NCBI GenBank assembly: GCA_025618425.1
Contig: CM046846.1
Location: forward strand, 33,330,038 to 33,394,037
Direction: 5' to 3'
DNA from: Heliocidaris tuberculata
Taxonomy: Eukaryota; Echinodermata; Echinoidea; Camarodonta; Echinometridae
Length of the DNA: 64,000 nt
The notes beneath the pieces are model-generated. The model was not told the DNA's origin, ran no database searches, and saw only the letters and a program-made list of their open reading frames with translations. The position numbers and the translations under genes were made by a program. Each line of letters starts with the position of its first letter. The first letter of the stretch is position 1. Positions 1 through 11,721 of this stretch are shown piece by piece.

Positions 1-544
1 AATAAAATATTTGCTAAAACGCAACCCTAATCCATGTAAAGAACTGAAAAGCAAATACATATAATGTATACATTAACTTTATATATAGGGCTGGACCTAG
101 CTTCGATGCAACGCCATCCCCAGGGATTAGTCTCGCTCTTCTAAGGAAATACATATATTTTCGATCCACTGATACTCCAAACTAGTGGCGGGGGGGGGGG
201 GGGGGGGAGATATACTCTTAACGAAAATTCGAGTGATCAATGACGTCATTCTCCGGGGTGAAAATAGAGTGAAAGGGCGAATGGAAAGAAGACAGTGCGA
301 TCCCCAGTCATATATCCTCCCCCACTCGGTCGCTTTGCTCCCTCACATTTCATTTACAGACCAGTCAGCCCCCCCCCACAAACGGTCAGTGTCCCCTAAA
401 TGACTAAACCCAGGCTAAGCCACTGCTTTATGGGAGCCGACACCACCATGACCACTCAAACACTAAAAGTTACATTATTGACAGTCATGGGAACCAACAG
501 TCAGTATCAAACCAACGGCAGGGGACAAAGTTATGTCCGACCGT

Positions 545-770
545 CTATTTCACTTCAATTCAATTTCACTTTAAAGAAATGTATTTCAAACTTTCCAATA
601 TGAGTATACAAAGTATACAAATAAATTAACAAAATAATGTACATGTATTATTAACAAAAATAATTATGACATAATTAAAATATACATTTTTGTGTTACAT
701 ACATAGAGGACACATCTGTATAAGCAAAATCTTGGGGCGAGGGTACCCTTAGGCCTTACAGTACATAATA
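545..770 (-). mobile_element. Possible 3' end of a truncated non-LTR retrotransposon
   Basis: Read on the minus strand, AT-rich sequence ends in CTTTAAAGTGAAATTGAATT and GAAGTGAAAT, a degenerate ATTGA-type repeat tail. This resembles the short tandem tails of CR1/L2-type LINEs. No coding part is present, so the call rests on the tail alone. Confidence 0.3.
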
Positions 771-799
771 AATAAATATATATATACATAAATAAATAA

Positions 800-848
<49 letters not shown>
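770..848. repeat. AT-rich microsatellite (AAAT)n/(TA)n
   Basis: An imperfect (AAAT) stretch passes into about 20 TA units. The neighbouring hydrophobic Tyr/Ile-rich open frames are artefacts of this repeat. Confidence 0.95.
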
Positions 849-849
<1 letters not shown>

Positions 850-2337
850 ATAAAACCAACAAAAAAGAGAAAAGGATAACATTCCTTAACCGCCGAGCTT
901 GATTGGAGAAAAGAAAAAAGAGGAGAAACAGAGGAAGGGGGGGGGGGGGGATAGGAGGTGCAAAAGAAAAGAAGTACGATCAAAAGTGAAATTCAAGAAG
1001 AAACAGAGAGCAGAAACAGAGAGGAATAATCGGGGGGGGGGGGGTATTTATCACGAATCGGAGCAACAATAGCATCAATTATTGTTAGGAATTTATCCTC
1101 TCTGATTGGAAGAGGAACTTTTTCAGAAAGTCGGGTTACTTCCTTTCACAAGTCACCCTTATCCTTCCGGTTTCACCGCATCTTTATATCTGTATCAAGT
1201 AAGATGATAGTGATGATGTTATTACAGTATACCCAGTAGCTGCAATTCCTGGAACCGCCGAAGTAGGTGGAGATTAATGCGCCCATCTCTGCCACGCCGT
1301 CCGAAGCAACCATGGTATACTATATGATAATCACCTGCTAATATGCACGCCTTTTGGCAACTTAGAGGATCCGATGATTATTTCGAGGATGGATGCTTTA
1401 ATCTCGGCTATTTTGAGACCAGTTAGCCGTTAGAATTTCGAAGAATTAGCGGTACACGGTTTGAAGGAAAAAGGAATATGATAACCTTTGCTTGCTGGTA
1501 CAAAGCAAAGGAGACGAGATAATCTGATTCTAATGGGGGAAAAACAATCATCCCTCTCTTAAAATGTCATTCACCTGCTTGAATTGATTGCGGGATGCGC
1601 GGTATTTCAACATCTCACTTAGATAAGACGGTTTAAAAACTCTTGGAACAACAGAATTTAAGAAATTTTTCATATTTTTTTATACTCAATAGCATAAACT
1701 CTGACGTAGCTAGGGGCACGGGGACATGTGCCCCCAATCGAATGGCGAAAAAAAAGGGAAAGAAATTAAGAGAGGAGGGAACATGAAGGGATGGTGGAGT
1801 TAAGGAATGTGAAACTGACGAGGGATTGACAGACTGTAAAGATGAAAACTTTGGAATGCCATTCGTATGTTACTAACATCTTTCCTTGCTGTAACATTGT
1901 TATCGGCACCATATCACTCAACGGTACCCCGTCCCCAATCACCAACGTGACGACGAATATACATGGTCCATTTTGCACAAAGGCGTACGAGCAATCTTAC
2001 GTCACAACCCTCGCAACTTTCTAGCATTGCCTTACGTTTAACTTACGCATAATCGTATAAAACGTGTAAAAGGGGCCTGCTATTTTAGCCCGTCTCTTGA
2101 GAAAGTTAATGCATGGTGCCCCATCAATTGTGTTTCCCTGATGTATAGTGGACGTGATCGAAGGTGATGCAGAGAAACCAACTTATGGAAGAAAATATGA
2201 TATTTTTAAAAAACATGTAGAGCAGGAAGATGATGGAAGATGATTTATTTAACGGGAGCAAGAATATTTGAAGAAAAAAGAATGAAAAGAATGCCACAGT
2301 TGGAGAAAGCCGAATTGATGGTAAACACGTTTTCTGT

Positions 2338-2400
2338 ATGTGTGAGGGTGTGTGCGTGAGTGGGTGGGTGGGTGGGTGTGGTGAGTGTGCATACAATGTA
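2338..2400. repeat. GT-rich repeat with (GGGT)n core
   Basis: Purine/thymine-rich repeat with GTGTG flanks and a GTGGGTGGGTGGGTGGGT core. Four G3 runs separated by GT make a possible G-quadruplex on the plus strand. Confidence 0.85.
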
Positions 2401-3292
2401 TGTGTCGTGAAGTGTAAGGTAGAAGGCAACAATAGCCCTTCTTTTGAGTTTGTTTTTCGAGAATTATTTTTGAAATTACCATCATTATAATTTCTTCGTT
2501 AAACCAAAAAAACCTTCAATGTCCTCATGGCGTTCACAAAACGTCACGCAGAATATTCAATCGTCGGTAGAACATTGTTTTCACGTCCCGAGAACGTTTT
2601 GTACAATTAACTTGACCATCGTAGTTATTTCTAACGGCAGTCAAATCTAACCGTGTTTTGAGTTTTAAGTCTTTTCGACTTAAACGGAAACACTTGTTTC
2701 TGCCCGACTTCACCACGCAAATGTCAGCGGTTGTATCTTACCAACACTTAGCATACTCCATCTAATTTCAGGGTAAAAAATCATCTATTTGTGGACACCC
2801 ATTCGTTTTCCCATTGTCCCCACATGGCCAGGGATATTAGATTGAATGATACATGAATCAATGCTGCTTTTAGCGCGTCTATTTCTATCACCCTTCATCC
2901 ATCTTGGTTCAGTTATTGTATCATTTTCCTAGTGAGCTTTCAGAGGAATTATTATTTTGAGCTGAAAGAACCTCTGGCTTGAAATGTAAGACATGGAGTA
3001 TGTACACCCATTTCATTCCACCCAAAATACATCACTACACAATCACGTGGGCGTAGATGCACGGCGGGAAGGTGACTCTTTATGGATTTTTTTTTTCTTC
3101 TTCAGGTCTCTGTTATGTTTTCTGCAATGTAATCTTATTACATTTTCTTCTTGTCTGCGCTGGTTACTTACGTTTTCTATTTTAAGAAGAATAATACGAT
3201 TGTTACAGAAACAAGAATCCCGCTAACTATCGGGATACAAATAATACTGCGGAAGGGTAAGAGAAGGTTCAAGAGAATCAGGTTGTAAGAAA

Positions 3293-4287
3293 AAAGCCTA
3301 AAGCACACGATCCGACTGCGATCCGATTATTGAAGAAATTGCAATATCATTAGATATAAAGATTTTCGATGTAAAATTTTCCTGATTAAGGTTGGTAATG
3401 GTAATATGAATACTTAATTCGAAATTTCTGGATATCGTGGGCCTTGCAGTCTGAGTAAAGCCTGAATCGGCTTTAAATCGCGGACAGTCAGTTGCGACTG
3501 GTCTTTCTTAATATATCCCTGCAATTTTGCGGTCGACTAGGGCTTTTCTTCGACACTGCATAGAATTTCATATCATACCTCAATATTAATTTTAAGAATC
3601 ATATAGACTACACGAACCTCCATCAGAAAGGTTTTACATGCTTAAAATAGTCATTATCGAAAGGTATTTCAGTTTCTCCCAAAATCGCATCCCATTCAGA
3701 TCATAAAGTGTGCAGTGGTCTTAACTCCATAGGATTGTGCGTCTATGCGGTCAAATTGTAAGTACGTTTTTTTTATACAGCCACTGTAGAGGGAAGAGTA
3801 TTGAAATCTGACCACCGCGCTCACAAATATTTAGACGACTTCTCTATTCTAAGAGTCAAACCATTTAAGCCCACCGCAAACTATACGATCGACTGCGATC
3901 CGATTTCGGAAATAAATCGCAATAGCCTTCAATATGGGCATTTTAACAAATAAAATCTACCTGATTCAGGTTCTGAACAACAATATGAATACTACACATA
4001 GGATTTTGGTGTGTTGACAGCCTTCTGCCTGGAATAGGGGTCAAATCAGTTTTAAATCGTAGACAATCGTAGCACTGCTCTGACGTCACTACGACTCGGA
4101 GCCGATAATTGGCATTTTCTCCGACTAGAAGGCTCGCAATAGGACGTAATTTCGATTTGCTATCTATATGACTATTCAGAACCTCAATCAAAAATGTTTT
4201 ATGTGATTCAGTATTTATAAAATGTTATTACATTTTCTTCCGAAATCGGATCGCAGACCAATGGTATAGTGTGCTTTAGGCTTTACA
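3293..4287. mobile_element. Tandem pair of diverged MITEs sharing one outer terminal inverted repeat
   Basis: The left edge starts AAAGCCTAAAGCACACGATC followed by CGACTGCGATCCGATT. The right edge (4240-4287) read in reverse gives AAAGCCTAAAGCACACTATA and then CTGCGATCCGATTTCGG. Near 3880-3905 an internal copy of the left end (ACTATACGATCGACTGCGAT) begins a second unit. Unit A (about 3293-3715) and unit B (about 3870-4287) align in order: ATATGAATACT, CTTTAAATCG versus TTTTAAATCG, ACTAGGGC versus ACTAGAAGG, and GAACCTCCATCA versus GAACCTCAATCA. Neither unit has a transposase frame. The superfamily is not settled and no clean target duplication was seen. Confidence 0.7.
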
Positions 4288-4844
4288 CATCCCACCCTCG
4301 GCGTCATCTCAACATTTTTGTTTCGTTATTTTCTTTTCTCTCTTTCTCTCTGTGCACTCGCAACACGTCTAATCGAGTGTCTTCTCGAATCTCTATTTAC
4401 GTCAAGCGATCCCGTCACCCCTCATCTTGTGTTCGCTGAGAGACGCACAAGTGCGTTGATCTGTAAGTAACACACACTCAATTACTGAAGGAATCGGGTA
4501 GAAATGCTATGGACCAAAACATTTTCTTCACGCCGACAACGATAGCGGGAAAGTAGAACGCACAAATTTACATCATTTTGATAGATTCGCGAGGAAACAA
4601 AGACGTCTGCGCGACTCAGATGCGTCATCTAGGGGCGAAAGGAAGCAAAGTTTGGGGGTGATTTGAAGGGTATTTAGAACGAAAATCATGAAGGTGAATA
4701 GGCTTGTTACCTTCGCTTACTAAACCTCAAAATGACCAACTTGAGAAAACATTTCGATCATGTTACCTGTAAATGGTGCTGCCTACATCATCGATCATAA
4801 GAGAGAAAGAAGTAGCATATAGTACATGAGAGAAAAAGCTTGTG

Positions 4845-4913
4845 TGCGCGCGTGTGTGTGTGTGTTTGTGTAGGTGCGGTTGCGTGGAATGTGTAAAATA
4901 AAATAGAGAGGGA

Positions 4914-4956
<43 letters not shown>

Positions 4957-4960
4957 GGGG
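4845..4960. repeat. Compound microsatellite: (GT)n, then (AG)n, then a poly-G tract
   Basis: GT repeats at about 4850-4875, AG repeats from 4917, then about 15 G at 4946-4960. It is purine-only on the plus strand after 4917. Confidence 0.9.
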
Positions 4961-5119
4961 ATTGAGGCGAACAAAGAAAACTTTATAAAATTCAGACCGA
5001 AATCACTTCCCAAATCAATAAGAACATGAAATAAAGCGACATAAATAACTGCATTGACGGAGAAAAGCGTAATATCGTAAAAGGAGCAAAATTCCATAAT
5101 GATGGTGTCTAGTACCTAC

Positions 5120-5295
5120 CGCAGTGGAATGTTCGTTAAGATGGTTGAGAGTAGACGGGTTAAGAAGAGGCTGCGCTAAATCCAAACTTTCTCGCCTCTC
5201 TCGCTGCTTGTTGGCTTCATATAACCTCATCTCCCGATCGTTTCGGATGCACTTCTCCAGGGCGATACCAAACACCAATGGGGCCGAGTTAGCAT
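5120..5295 (-). CDS. ARHGAP6: ARHGAP6/36-like RhoGAP protein, exon just before the RhoGAP domain
   Basis: The acceptor is GCTATTCTTTCAG and the preferred donor is CACTGCG|GTAGGT, giving 176 bases that end in phase 0. A second GT four bases on (GGTAG|GTACTA) is a weaker alternative. The peptide begins DANSAPLVFGIALEKCIRND and continues REMRLYEANKQRERRESLDL. The F-G-[IM]-x-L-x-x-[CV]-I-x-N-D-R pattern is the strongest family mark, matching F-G-M-P-L-x-x-V-I-x-N-D-R in vertebrate ARHGAP6 as I recall it. After it comes a charged helical stretch, then a Leu- and Asn-rich end (QPLLNPSTLNHLNEH). The catalytic RhoGAP domain with its arginine finger should follow, but no such exon lies in the 5119 bases remaining, so it is probably off the left edge. 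Confidence 0.86.
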
Positions 5296-5466
5296 CTGAA
5301 AGAATAGCAAAATGATAAAAAACACGATTATTCAAAAATCATGTCATATTTTGTGACAAATCTGTTTTTTGACAATATTATTACGAATTCAGAATACAAA
5401 CTGTCTCATATACTTTTATTACCTGAAAGATTTCATTTGATTTGATATAATACATGACTTTGTACA

Positions 5467-5501
<35 letters not shown>

Positions 5502-5710
5502 GTGAGAAATGAAAATGAGAGAAAAATGGTTACGTAGCTTAAATCAAAGTTCCCCAGAGCTGTCCTCTCTTTTGAAAAAATGTCTCCGCCGGGAATCGAA
5601 CCCGGGTCAGTGGCTTAGAATGCCAATGCCTTAACCACCAGACAGAGAACAGCTCTGGTGAACTTTGATTTAAGTTACGCAAAAATTATTCTCTCATTTT
5701 CATTTCTCAC
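5502..5710 (-). mobile_element. MITE-like inverted repeat enclosing a tRNA-like Pol III unit
   Basis: Two long imperfect arms face each other. The left arm (5502-5568) begins GTGAGAAATGAAAATGAGAG. The right arm (to 5710), reversed, begins with the same 20 bases. Both continue through CTTAAATCAAAGTTC, CCAGAGCTGT and a CTCTC/TCTC end, about 65 bp per arm. The loop between them is a tRNA-like sequence on the minus strand. The element sits in a (TA)n-rich site within an intron and has the same orientation as the host gene. No transposase is present. It could be a tRNA captured by a foldback element or a SINE-like head within an inverted duplication. Confidence 0.7.
5582..5649 (-). tRNA. tRNA-like sequence (Arg-TCT-like), probable pseudogene or SINE head
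   Basis: Reading the minus strand, TTCTCTG can pair with the closing CGGAGA as an acceptor-like stem. An A-box-like TGGTGGTTAAGGC follows. TGGC and GCCA close a seven-base loop ATTCTAA whose middle triplet is TCT. CCGGG and CCCGG close GTTCGATTC-type B-box sequence. A run of six T (a Pol III terminator) follows two bases after the GGAGACA end. The D arm is short of canonical pairs and the element is 68 nt, so a working tRNA is doubtful. The promoter boxes and terminator are intact enough for Pol III transcription. Confidence 0.5.
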
Positions 5711-7328
5711 ACTTGTATAATTTCCCGAGAGTTGAAAAAGCTGTTGTATATGTTATTTCCTTACACAATGGGAAAATGTATGTATGAAAACAAAATAACC
5801 CTTTAACTTATCAATCTTAGCGGTTGGCTCTGGTTTTCTCTACCCGTAGTCTGCCTTTCTTAAATAAATAGTACTGTACTCGAAAGTATTATCGCAAAAT
5901 TATTTTACAGCGGGGTAATAACCATCTTGTGCGTGTATAACGATGGTGTATAAGTGTGGGTGGGTGTGGTGTGGGTGTGCTAAGAACTAGGTTAGATGAA
6001 GTTGTCAACATTTTCTTCTTTTGCTGCTTGTTGTTACATGTATGTGTTTTGCTTTGAGCAAAAACTATTTTGAATTGTGTTAACCTCTTGTGTCTGCTTT
6101 ACATTCCTCTAATATCCAACGTCATGTAAGTAAGGCGCCAAGCAATCACATGACTGAGTATACGTGCATGCACCATTTTGAAAGGGCAACGGGCAGAGGT
6201 CTGCGAAGATCCCATCCATCAGGAGGGCAGTGAAGCCTGCGCCGATAGGGCTCCGGGTGAGAAGCGAGATGGATGATAGAGAAAGCCGCGGACCGTGAAA
6301 ATGGCAAGATGGTTTCACCTACCCACACAAGTCGACAAAAAAGTGGTTTTCCGATCAAGGATGATAAATGGCAGATCACACACACAGACTAAGACAAGGT
6401 GTCTTGTCTTTCTCAACGTTGCTGCTCCATTTTAACCCAGCGCTTGACATAACTGTATGCAAGTGGTACTTCGTTTAGTCCCATGGGTGCAGTTTCATGT
6501 ATTCATCTAACCCCTTTTCACAATTTCATAATGGCTTAAATAATCGTCTTTATCTTTCATATTAAAAAGTATTCACCTTACCACATGCGTTCTTCGGTTG
6601 TACAAAACAATTTAAAATGTTTTTTTAAAAGCATTAATATAAATATAGATCATTCTATTTCCATACTCGTTGATTTATGCATCCATTCATCGTATCTAAA
6701 GTTAAAGAATAAAACATTTCTCTATATGTATATAGCCAACTACATAAACTGTATGACCTCGTATCCAACGACTGTAAATTATGAAAGCGGAAATCTTCTT
6801 TATCTCCTTTCAAAATGGCGCTTATCATTTCCCAAGATACTTCACGAGGTTTCGAAATCAACCTTCTAGCACGTTTTCGATTTCAAATACATGATATGGC
6901 TTGCGTGACAACGTGACAACGCGCTCAGATAAAGACCTTCGGGGAGGCGAGAAAAATGGGACTTGTGAATAATTAAGAGAAGAACACACACAGATAGAGG
7001 CAGAGTTGTAAGAATTTCTTGCAATAAACATCAGTAGACTCAGTTGAAGCAATGAGTGATGTTGTACATGACTTTGGCGTGTGTCAGCATGTAGAACTGT
7101 TCATGTGTCAGCATATAAAAATGTACCATGAAATGCTATTAAAAAAGATTATTCAGGCTTAATGACGAAAATTTCATACGTGTACAATGTATGAAAATTT
7201 GGATATTGACTAATGAAAGACTTCAAGAGCGATAAGTACATTAGTTGATACATAAGTTGGTTAACGCACCAATAAATCCTACTAATGAAAATTAATTCAA
7301 GACAAAAAAGTTTTAAAAATACTATTAC

Positions 7329-7433
7329 CTTTGTTATCTCTTGTCATGTCCCTGAGACTGTCGAGAAAGCTTGATGTTCGTTGTCTCCCAGATCTGAGCA
7401 ATCCACCCTTCTTGGGGCGCTTCTGTAGAGGGT
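7329..7433 (-). CDS. ARHGAP6: ARHGAP6/36-like RhoGAP protein, middle exon (basic linker)
   Basis: The acceptor is TTTCCTTCTCAG and the donor is ACAAAG|GTAATAG. The exon is 105 bases: two bases finish an Asp codon, 34 codons follow, and one base is left over. The peptide runs DPLQKRPKKGGLLRSGRQ then RTSSFLDSLRDMTRDNKG. It is rich in Lys and Arg and sits where ARHGAP6 has a Lys/Arg-rich linker between the I-x-[IL]-P segment and the F-G-x-[AP]-L segment. The RTSS and DSLRDM stretches could be phosphorylation or helical linker sequence, but that is inference. A 14.5-kb intron separates it from the previous exon and a 2.0-kb intron from the next. Reading phase is kept across both. Confidence 0.82.
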
Positions 7434-7939
7434 CTGAGAAGGAAATGAGAGAAAAAAAAATGTGCTCTTTTACCACTATTATCATTGAATATATCAAATA
7501 TCAAATAAATGAAACTAATTCACAGTGACAACGCATTCTCGGGTTGTCTGATGTCGCCAACTTCAATTGAGTTATATTATGCCTTTGACTAAATTGCTAA
7601 AAAGTATTTTCGTCGCAAGTGATATCTTTTGAGGGACTCCATTGAAACATTTTAAACCCCATGTAACGTATATTAATGGCGATGATTACAAATAGATCAT
7701 CAGCATATATTATAGGCTTAAAGGCGTCCGGCCATACAATTCTGCTCTTAAAAAATAGAGTACCAAAAATGCATTTTAGAATAAAGATTCCAGAAGTATT
7801 TCATTCCTACTAAAATCTCTTGAATTCAATCTCGAAAATTCAGTGCATGTGGTATATTGATTTTCATAACATGTTGTATAGTGATATTTGCAAGTAAAAC
7901 ATGTGTTCAGATTAATACTGAATGTGAAATTGTATTTGA

Positions 7940-8175
7940 TATGGATTAATTATTAGGTCATTCATGCCCCCGGTAACTAGGAAAATATCATGTAATCTTT
8001 GATGCGAGATCAATATTGATGAATATCAAATTGTTTTTGTAAATTTATTGCAAACCCGTCTTCTGGTAATATCAATTTTTACGAGCAAATTTCATGTTCG
8101 AAAAATTAAGCACGGTTTATTATCAGGTCATTGTCGCACCGGCTAACCTGCCAAATATCACGTAAACGTGGTTTA
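7940..8175 (+). repeat. Diverged tandem duplication, about 170-bp period
   Basis: TATTAGGTCATT at 7951 and TATCAGGTCATT at 8121 start similar blocks: both continue with a CACC/CCCC-GGTAAC-like stretch and AAATATCATGTAA versus AAATATCACGTAA. Similarity is modest and the boundaries are unclear. Confidence 0.35.
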
Positions 8176-8488
8176 TTTATGATACTGTAAGTGCTAAATT
8201 TCGATTGAGTCCAATATTTGCGTAATTAATCTGGATGAATTGCCATGCAGTGTTCAGCAGGCTAGCAGGTCTGTTAGATTGTCAATCTATATTTGCTCTG
8301 AAATGCCTCAAGAAAGATGTGAACACACAGAGAAAGTAGATCAGGTAAATATAAGCTCAAGTTTCACGTCAAACAACTACTTGACGAGATTCCAGGTATC
8401 TCCTAGAGTGTGACTGCATGATTAAGATTTCATTTCAATCCGTAATGTGGTTCGTTTCTTCTCTCGTGTTCTAGAAGTAATTTCATGA

Positions 8489-8622
8489 TTTTTGAAAGCG
8501 CGTCAAAACCAACATCTCAATCCCCTACATTTATCATGCAATAATATATGTAACAAACTATATAAACATGTCAAACAAATAAATGCATAGAACTGAAATA
8601 GGTTTGAGCGCGCTTTCAGAAA
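8489..8622. mobile_element. Short MITE with GAAAGCGCG termini
   Basis: The left end TTTGAAAGCGCG-TCAAAACC matches the reversed right end TTCTGAAAGCGCGCTCAAACC over about 20 bp. About 90 bp of AT-rich sequence lies between. Flanking duplications are not clear. Confidence 0.5.
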
Positions 8623-9319
8623 CTTAGTCCATTTATTTATGGAACGCCTAGTGTCAACTCAGACACTCAAGAGAATAATAAATCTTTTCTTCTGTCTGTA
8701 TAATTATTTAATAGAAATGAAACAAAATTACACATGCGTATCCGGCTTTTCGATTGCGACATACCGTAAAATCCAAGCTGGGAGGGGGTGGCTCCCTCCC
8801 CCGGAACAAACTCCCTCATCAGTACGAGCATTTCCTTTCTAGTTATTTTTTTTTGCAGTGAACACACTGTAACTTATATTACTGCATCACGTGATCAAAT
8901 ACATCAAGTATCCCCCTTCCTGAAATTTCATTTTATTTTCATTAATCTATTTATAGCAACATCGAACAACAAAAAAGTAGCAAATAATAACTGCGATCAG
9001 AAAAATAAGGAGGATTGAAGTCAGAAATAGTCGAGCAGATGTAAACAAAGAGGTCTATCGTCTGCCCACGATCAAGAACTAGTGGGAGGAATGATTGAAG
9101 ATAATAATAGAGGGATCAGGTGGGTTGACTTGAGTAGAAGATACTTAAAACCAATAAAACGTAATGGCCCTCCCAAAACTAGGGCTGCGTTCATAATGGT
9201 GATGGACACACGAGTGTCATCATGTTTTTCGCAAGGACATGATTAATGAAGACAATTGTAGAGAATTGTAGAAGACATTTTGTAGACGTCCATTCTCCTT
9301 TGTAATGTATCTCTCAGTA

Positions 9320-9505
9320 CTCTCATCCTCTCTCTCTCTTATCTTCTCTTAAGTCTTTCTTTCTCTCCTTCTCTTATCTTTATCCCCTCCCTCCTATCTT
9401 CTCCCTGTCACATCTTCTCTCTCTCTTTCTCTTCCCCGTCTTTCTCTTTCACCTTCTTCTCTTTATTTCTTTTCTCTCTCTCTTCGTCTCTTTCTCTCTC
9501 TTGTT
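9320..9505. repeat. CT-rich low-complexity tract
   Basis: Imperfect (CT)n/(CTTT)n polypyrimidine sequence with short interruptions. Confidence 0.9.
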
Positions 9506-10129
9506 ACTTACAAATAAATGAAGATACAATTTGACTGAATAACAGCCAAATCAAAAACAGCGATGCATCACCTTGTTTGCCAATCTCTCGCCCCCAACCT
9601 CGTCTCTGTCTCTCCTTCATCTCTTTTTCTCTCTTGTTAGACACAAACAAGGGAAGACATAATTTCATTGAATAACAGCCACATCAAAATTATCATTGTA
9701 CTATCTTGTTTACCCATAATTTTCCACGAATGACATCATGTGGACTGTCCCGAATACTAATTACTCACTCAGCCCACGTGTTTACGATGTTACAAAACTA
9801 CATTGATTGAAAACATCCGATGTAATCATTACCAGCTTGTCATCAGAGAAAACAATAGCCGAACTCGAAGACGGAAAATCTGAATGAAAAACAAAGTTCT
9901 TCACGGAACTATGACCATATAAGGGTTGATAATGGCATGGATGTGCAACAATGTGGACAACACATGATCCAGTGATTGCAAGAAGGTTGAAACCAAAAGG
10001 GTGTATAGTTTCAGTCTTGAACTTTTGAACGAAACCGGAAAAACCTCCTCCGAGATCGACTACATTCAAAGATCAATACGGTTGGTATGCTCAAAATAAG
10101 ATTCACCCTACAGCTGAAAGTTGTCTGAA

Positions 10130-10412
10130 TAAGAGAGAGAGAGGAAGAGAGAAAGATAAAGAGGGAGAGGGAGAGAGAATGCGAGATGGAGGGAGAAAGA
10201 GGGGGAATGAATATAGGAGAGAGATTGAAATAAGATATGGCAAAAGGAAGAGAGAGAGAGGGGGGAGGGGAGGTGGAGAGGGAGTACAAAGAGAGAGAGA
10301 GAGAGAGAGGCTGTGAGAAAAGAGAAGAAAGGAAAACGAGAGTGAAGGAGTAGGGAATAGAAAGGAAGGAAGAGAGGGGAATGGACAGGGGGTAGAAAAA
10401 TGGGAGTGAGCC

Positions 10413-10449
<37 letters not shown>

Positions 10450-10455
10450 AAGACA
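10130..10455. repeat. Long GA-rich polypurine tract
   Basis: Over 300 bases are almost wholly purine on the plus strand, with several (GA)n cores (10289-10308, 10415-10445). The long Ser/Leu-rich frames on the other strand are produced by this repeat. Confidence 0.93.
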
Positions 10456-11721
10456 GGAATGGGTGACAAAGTTTGTTCGATCACTGGAAAGCCAAGTCCA
10501 CCCCCGAATGTCGAATTCATTAACCCGCTTTCAACGGTTCTATTTCGGGATATATTCCGCCATCTCGCTTCTCAGGCAATTGCATGTGATACAAAATGGC
10601 GGGTAATTTAAGCCTCGGAACTTCTCCGGTTCTCACACGTAAGCGACGTATCGTATTGACACAGAGTAAGTAATGTATTTATTAAACACTGTGAATGAAT
10701 GGCGAACGGAGAGGTGGCTATCGGTTGCTAACAACTTATACTTTCAATTTATTGGCAATGCAATCAAGGCTATATTATTCACCAAGCATGCATTTAAACA
10801 TTAGAACTTAAGACAATTATAAGTTAACCTTCTCCCATTAAATCTTGTCATGAAACCGGTATTGCAGACACAATCCTGGAAAGAAATCTGAAGATAAGTT
10901 TCCACGAATTAAGCTCTATGGAGCAACCATGATTATGGCGCCATTTTCTGCTCAAATTAGAACCTACGTGTTCTACAAGGTCGAGCGAACTCGCAATTAC
11001 GTATTAAAACATGTTTATATATATACAACAGGCAGAAAAATTACACAATTATTCGCACTTTTGAATGAGTTAGAAATAATGATTTATCAGATACCACACT
11101 GTATCAATATCACTATCTCATTAACCACGGGTATAGCTAAAAGAAGGGGAAAAAGAAAAACAGATTAAAACAAAAACAAAAACGGTTGGTGGTTTTTGAT
11201 CAAGTACCTTACAAAACACAAAAAATGAAAAACAAATGTTCAAACTTTGGATGTTAATACAGACCGCATCCAGAGTACATTATCTTATTTGGAAGTAAGA
11301 GTGTGGTAGAATTAGCTTTATCACTCGCATTGGATCAACAACAAAAAAGCGAAATGGAACAACTATACGAAAAAAAAAGGTTATATCCTTCGTCAAGCAA
11401 AGCGTACACTGCATTTGAGATATTTATCCAAATGAATATTGCAATGATAAAATCTGAATGAAATATTGATCGCTGACATTTCTTTCTTTAATGCACTCTT
11501 ATTTCCTTCTTCCCAATTAAGTTACTCCATTTCATGAAAGTTCTCCATCAACTATGTCTCTACCGTAATATCCAAGACAGCAATCCTCTTTCAAATTTCT
11601 TCCCAGCTCATAAATTGAGCATGATCATAATACACTTCTCTCGGTCTTTGCAAACTAGTTCCTGAATAATGAAAATGCTGCCGAGATGTAAAGCTCTCTG
11701 CAGCAGTATGGTGAAAAACCT

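Larger units (their letters stand above)
1..5119. other. Intron or intergenic sequence left of the last recognised ARHGAP6-like exon
   Basis: No RhoGAP-domain exon is visible here on the minus strand. Seen instead are G-tracts at 190-207, 937-950 and 1032-1044, a TA-rich repeat at 770-848, a possible LINE tail near 545-770, a GT/GGGT-rich repeat near 2338-2400, a MITE pair at 3293-4287, and GT then AG repeats at 4845-4960. The rest is AT-rich with no recognised content. Confidence 0.6.
5296..7328. other. Intron of the ARHGAP6-like gene (2.0 kb)
   Basis: Bounded by the GTAATAG donor and the TTCTTTCAG acceptor on the minus strand. It contains a (TA)n run at 5471-5499, the tRNA-like inverted-repeat element at 5502-5710 and a GGGTGTGG repeat near 5955-5980. 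Nothing else is recognised. Confidence 0.75.

Noticed and set aside
9782..10069. 95-codon minus-strand frame with fairly protein-like composition
   Set aside because: No recognisable motif, no clear splice borders, and it runs into the GA-rich tract.
10011..10520. 169-codon Ser/Leu-rich frame on the minus strand
   Set aside because: It is the complement of a GA-rich polypurine tract; the peptide is a microsatellite product.
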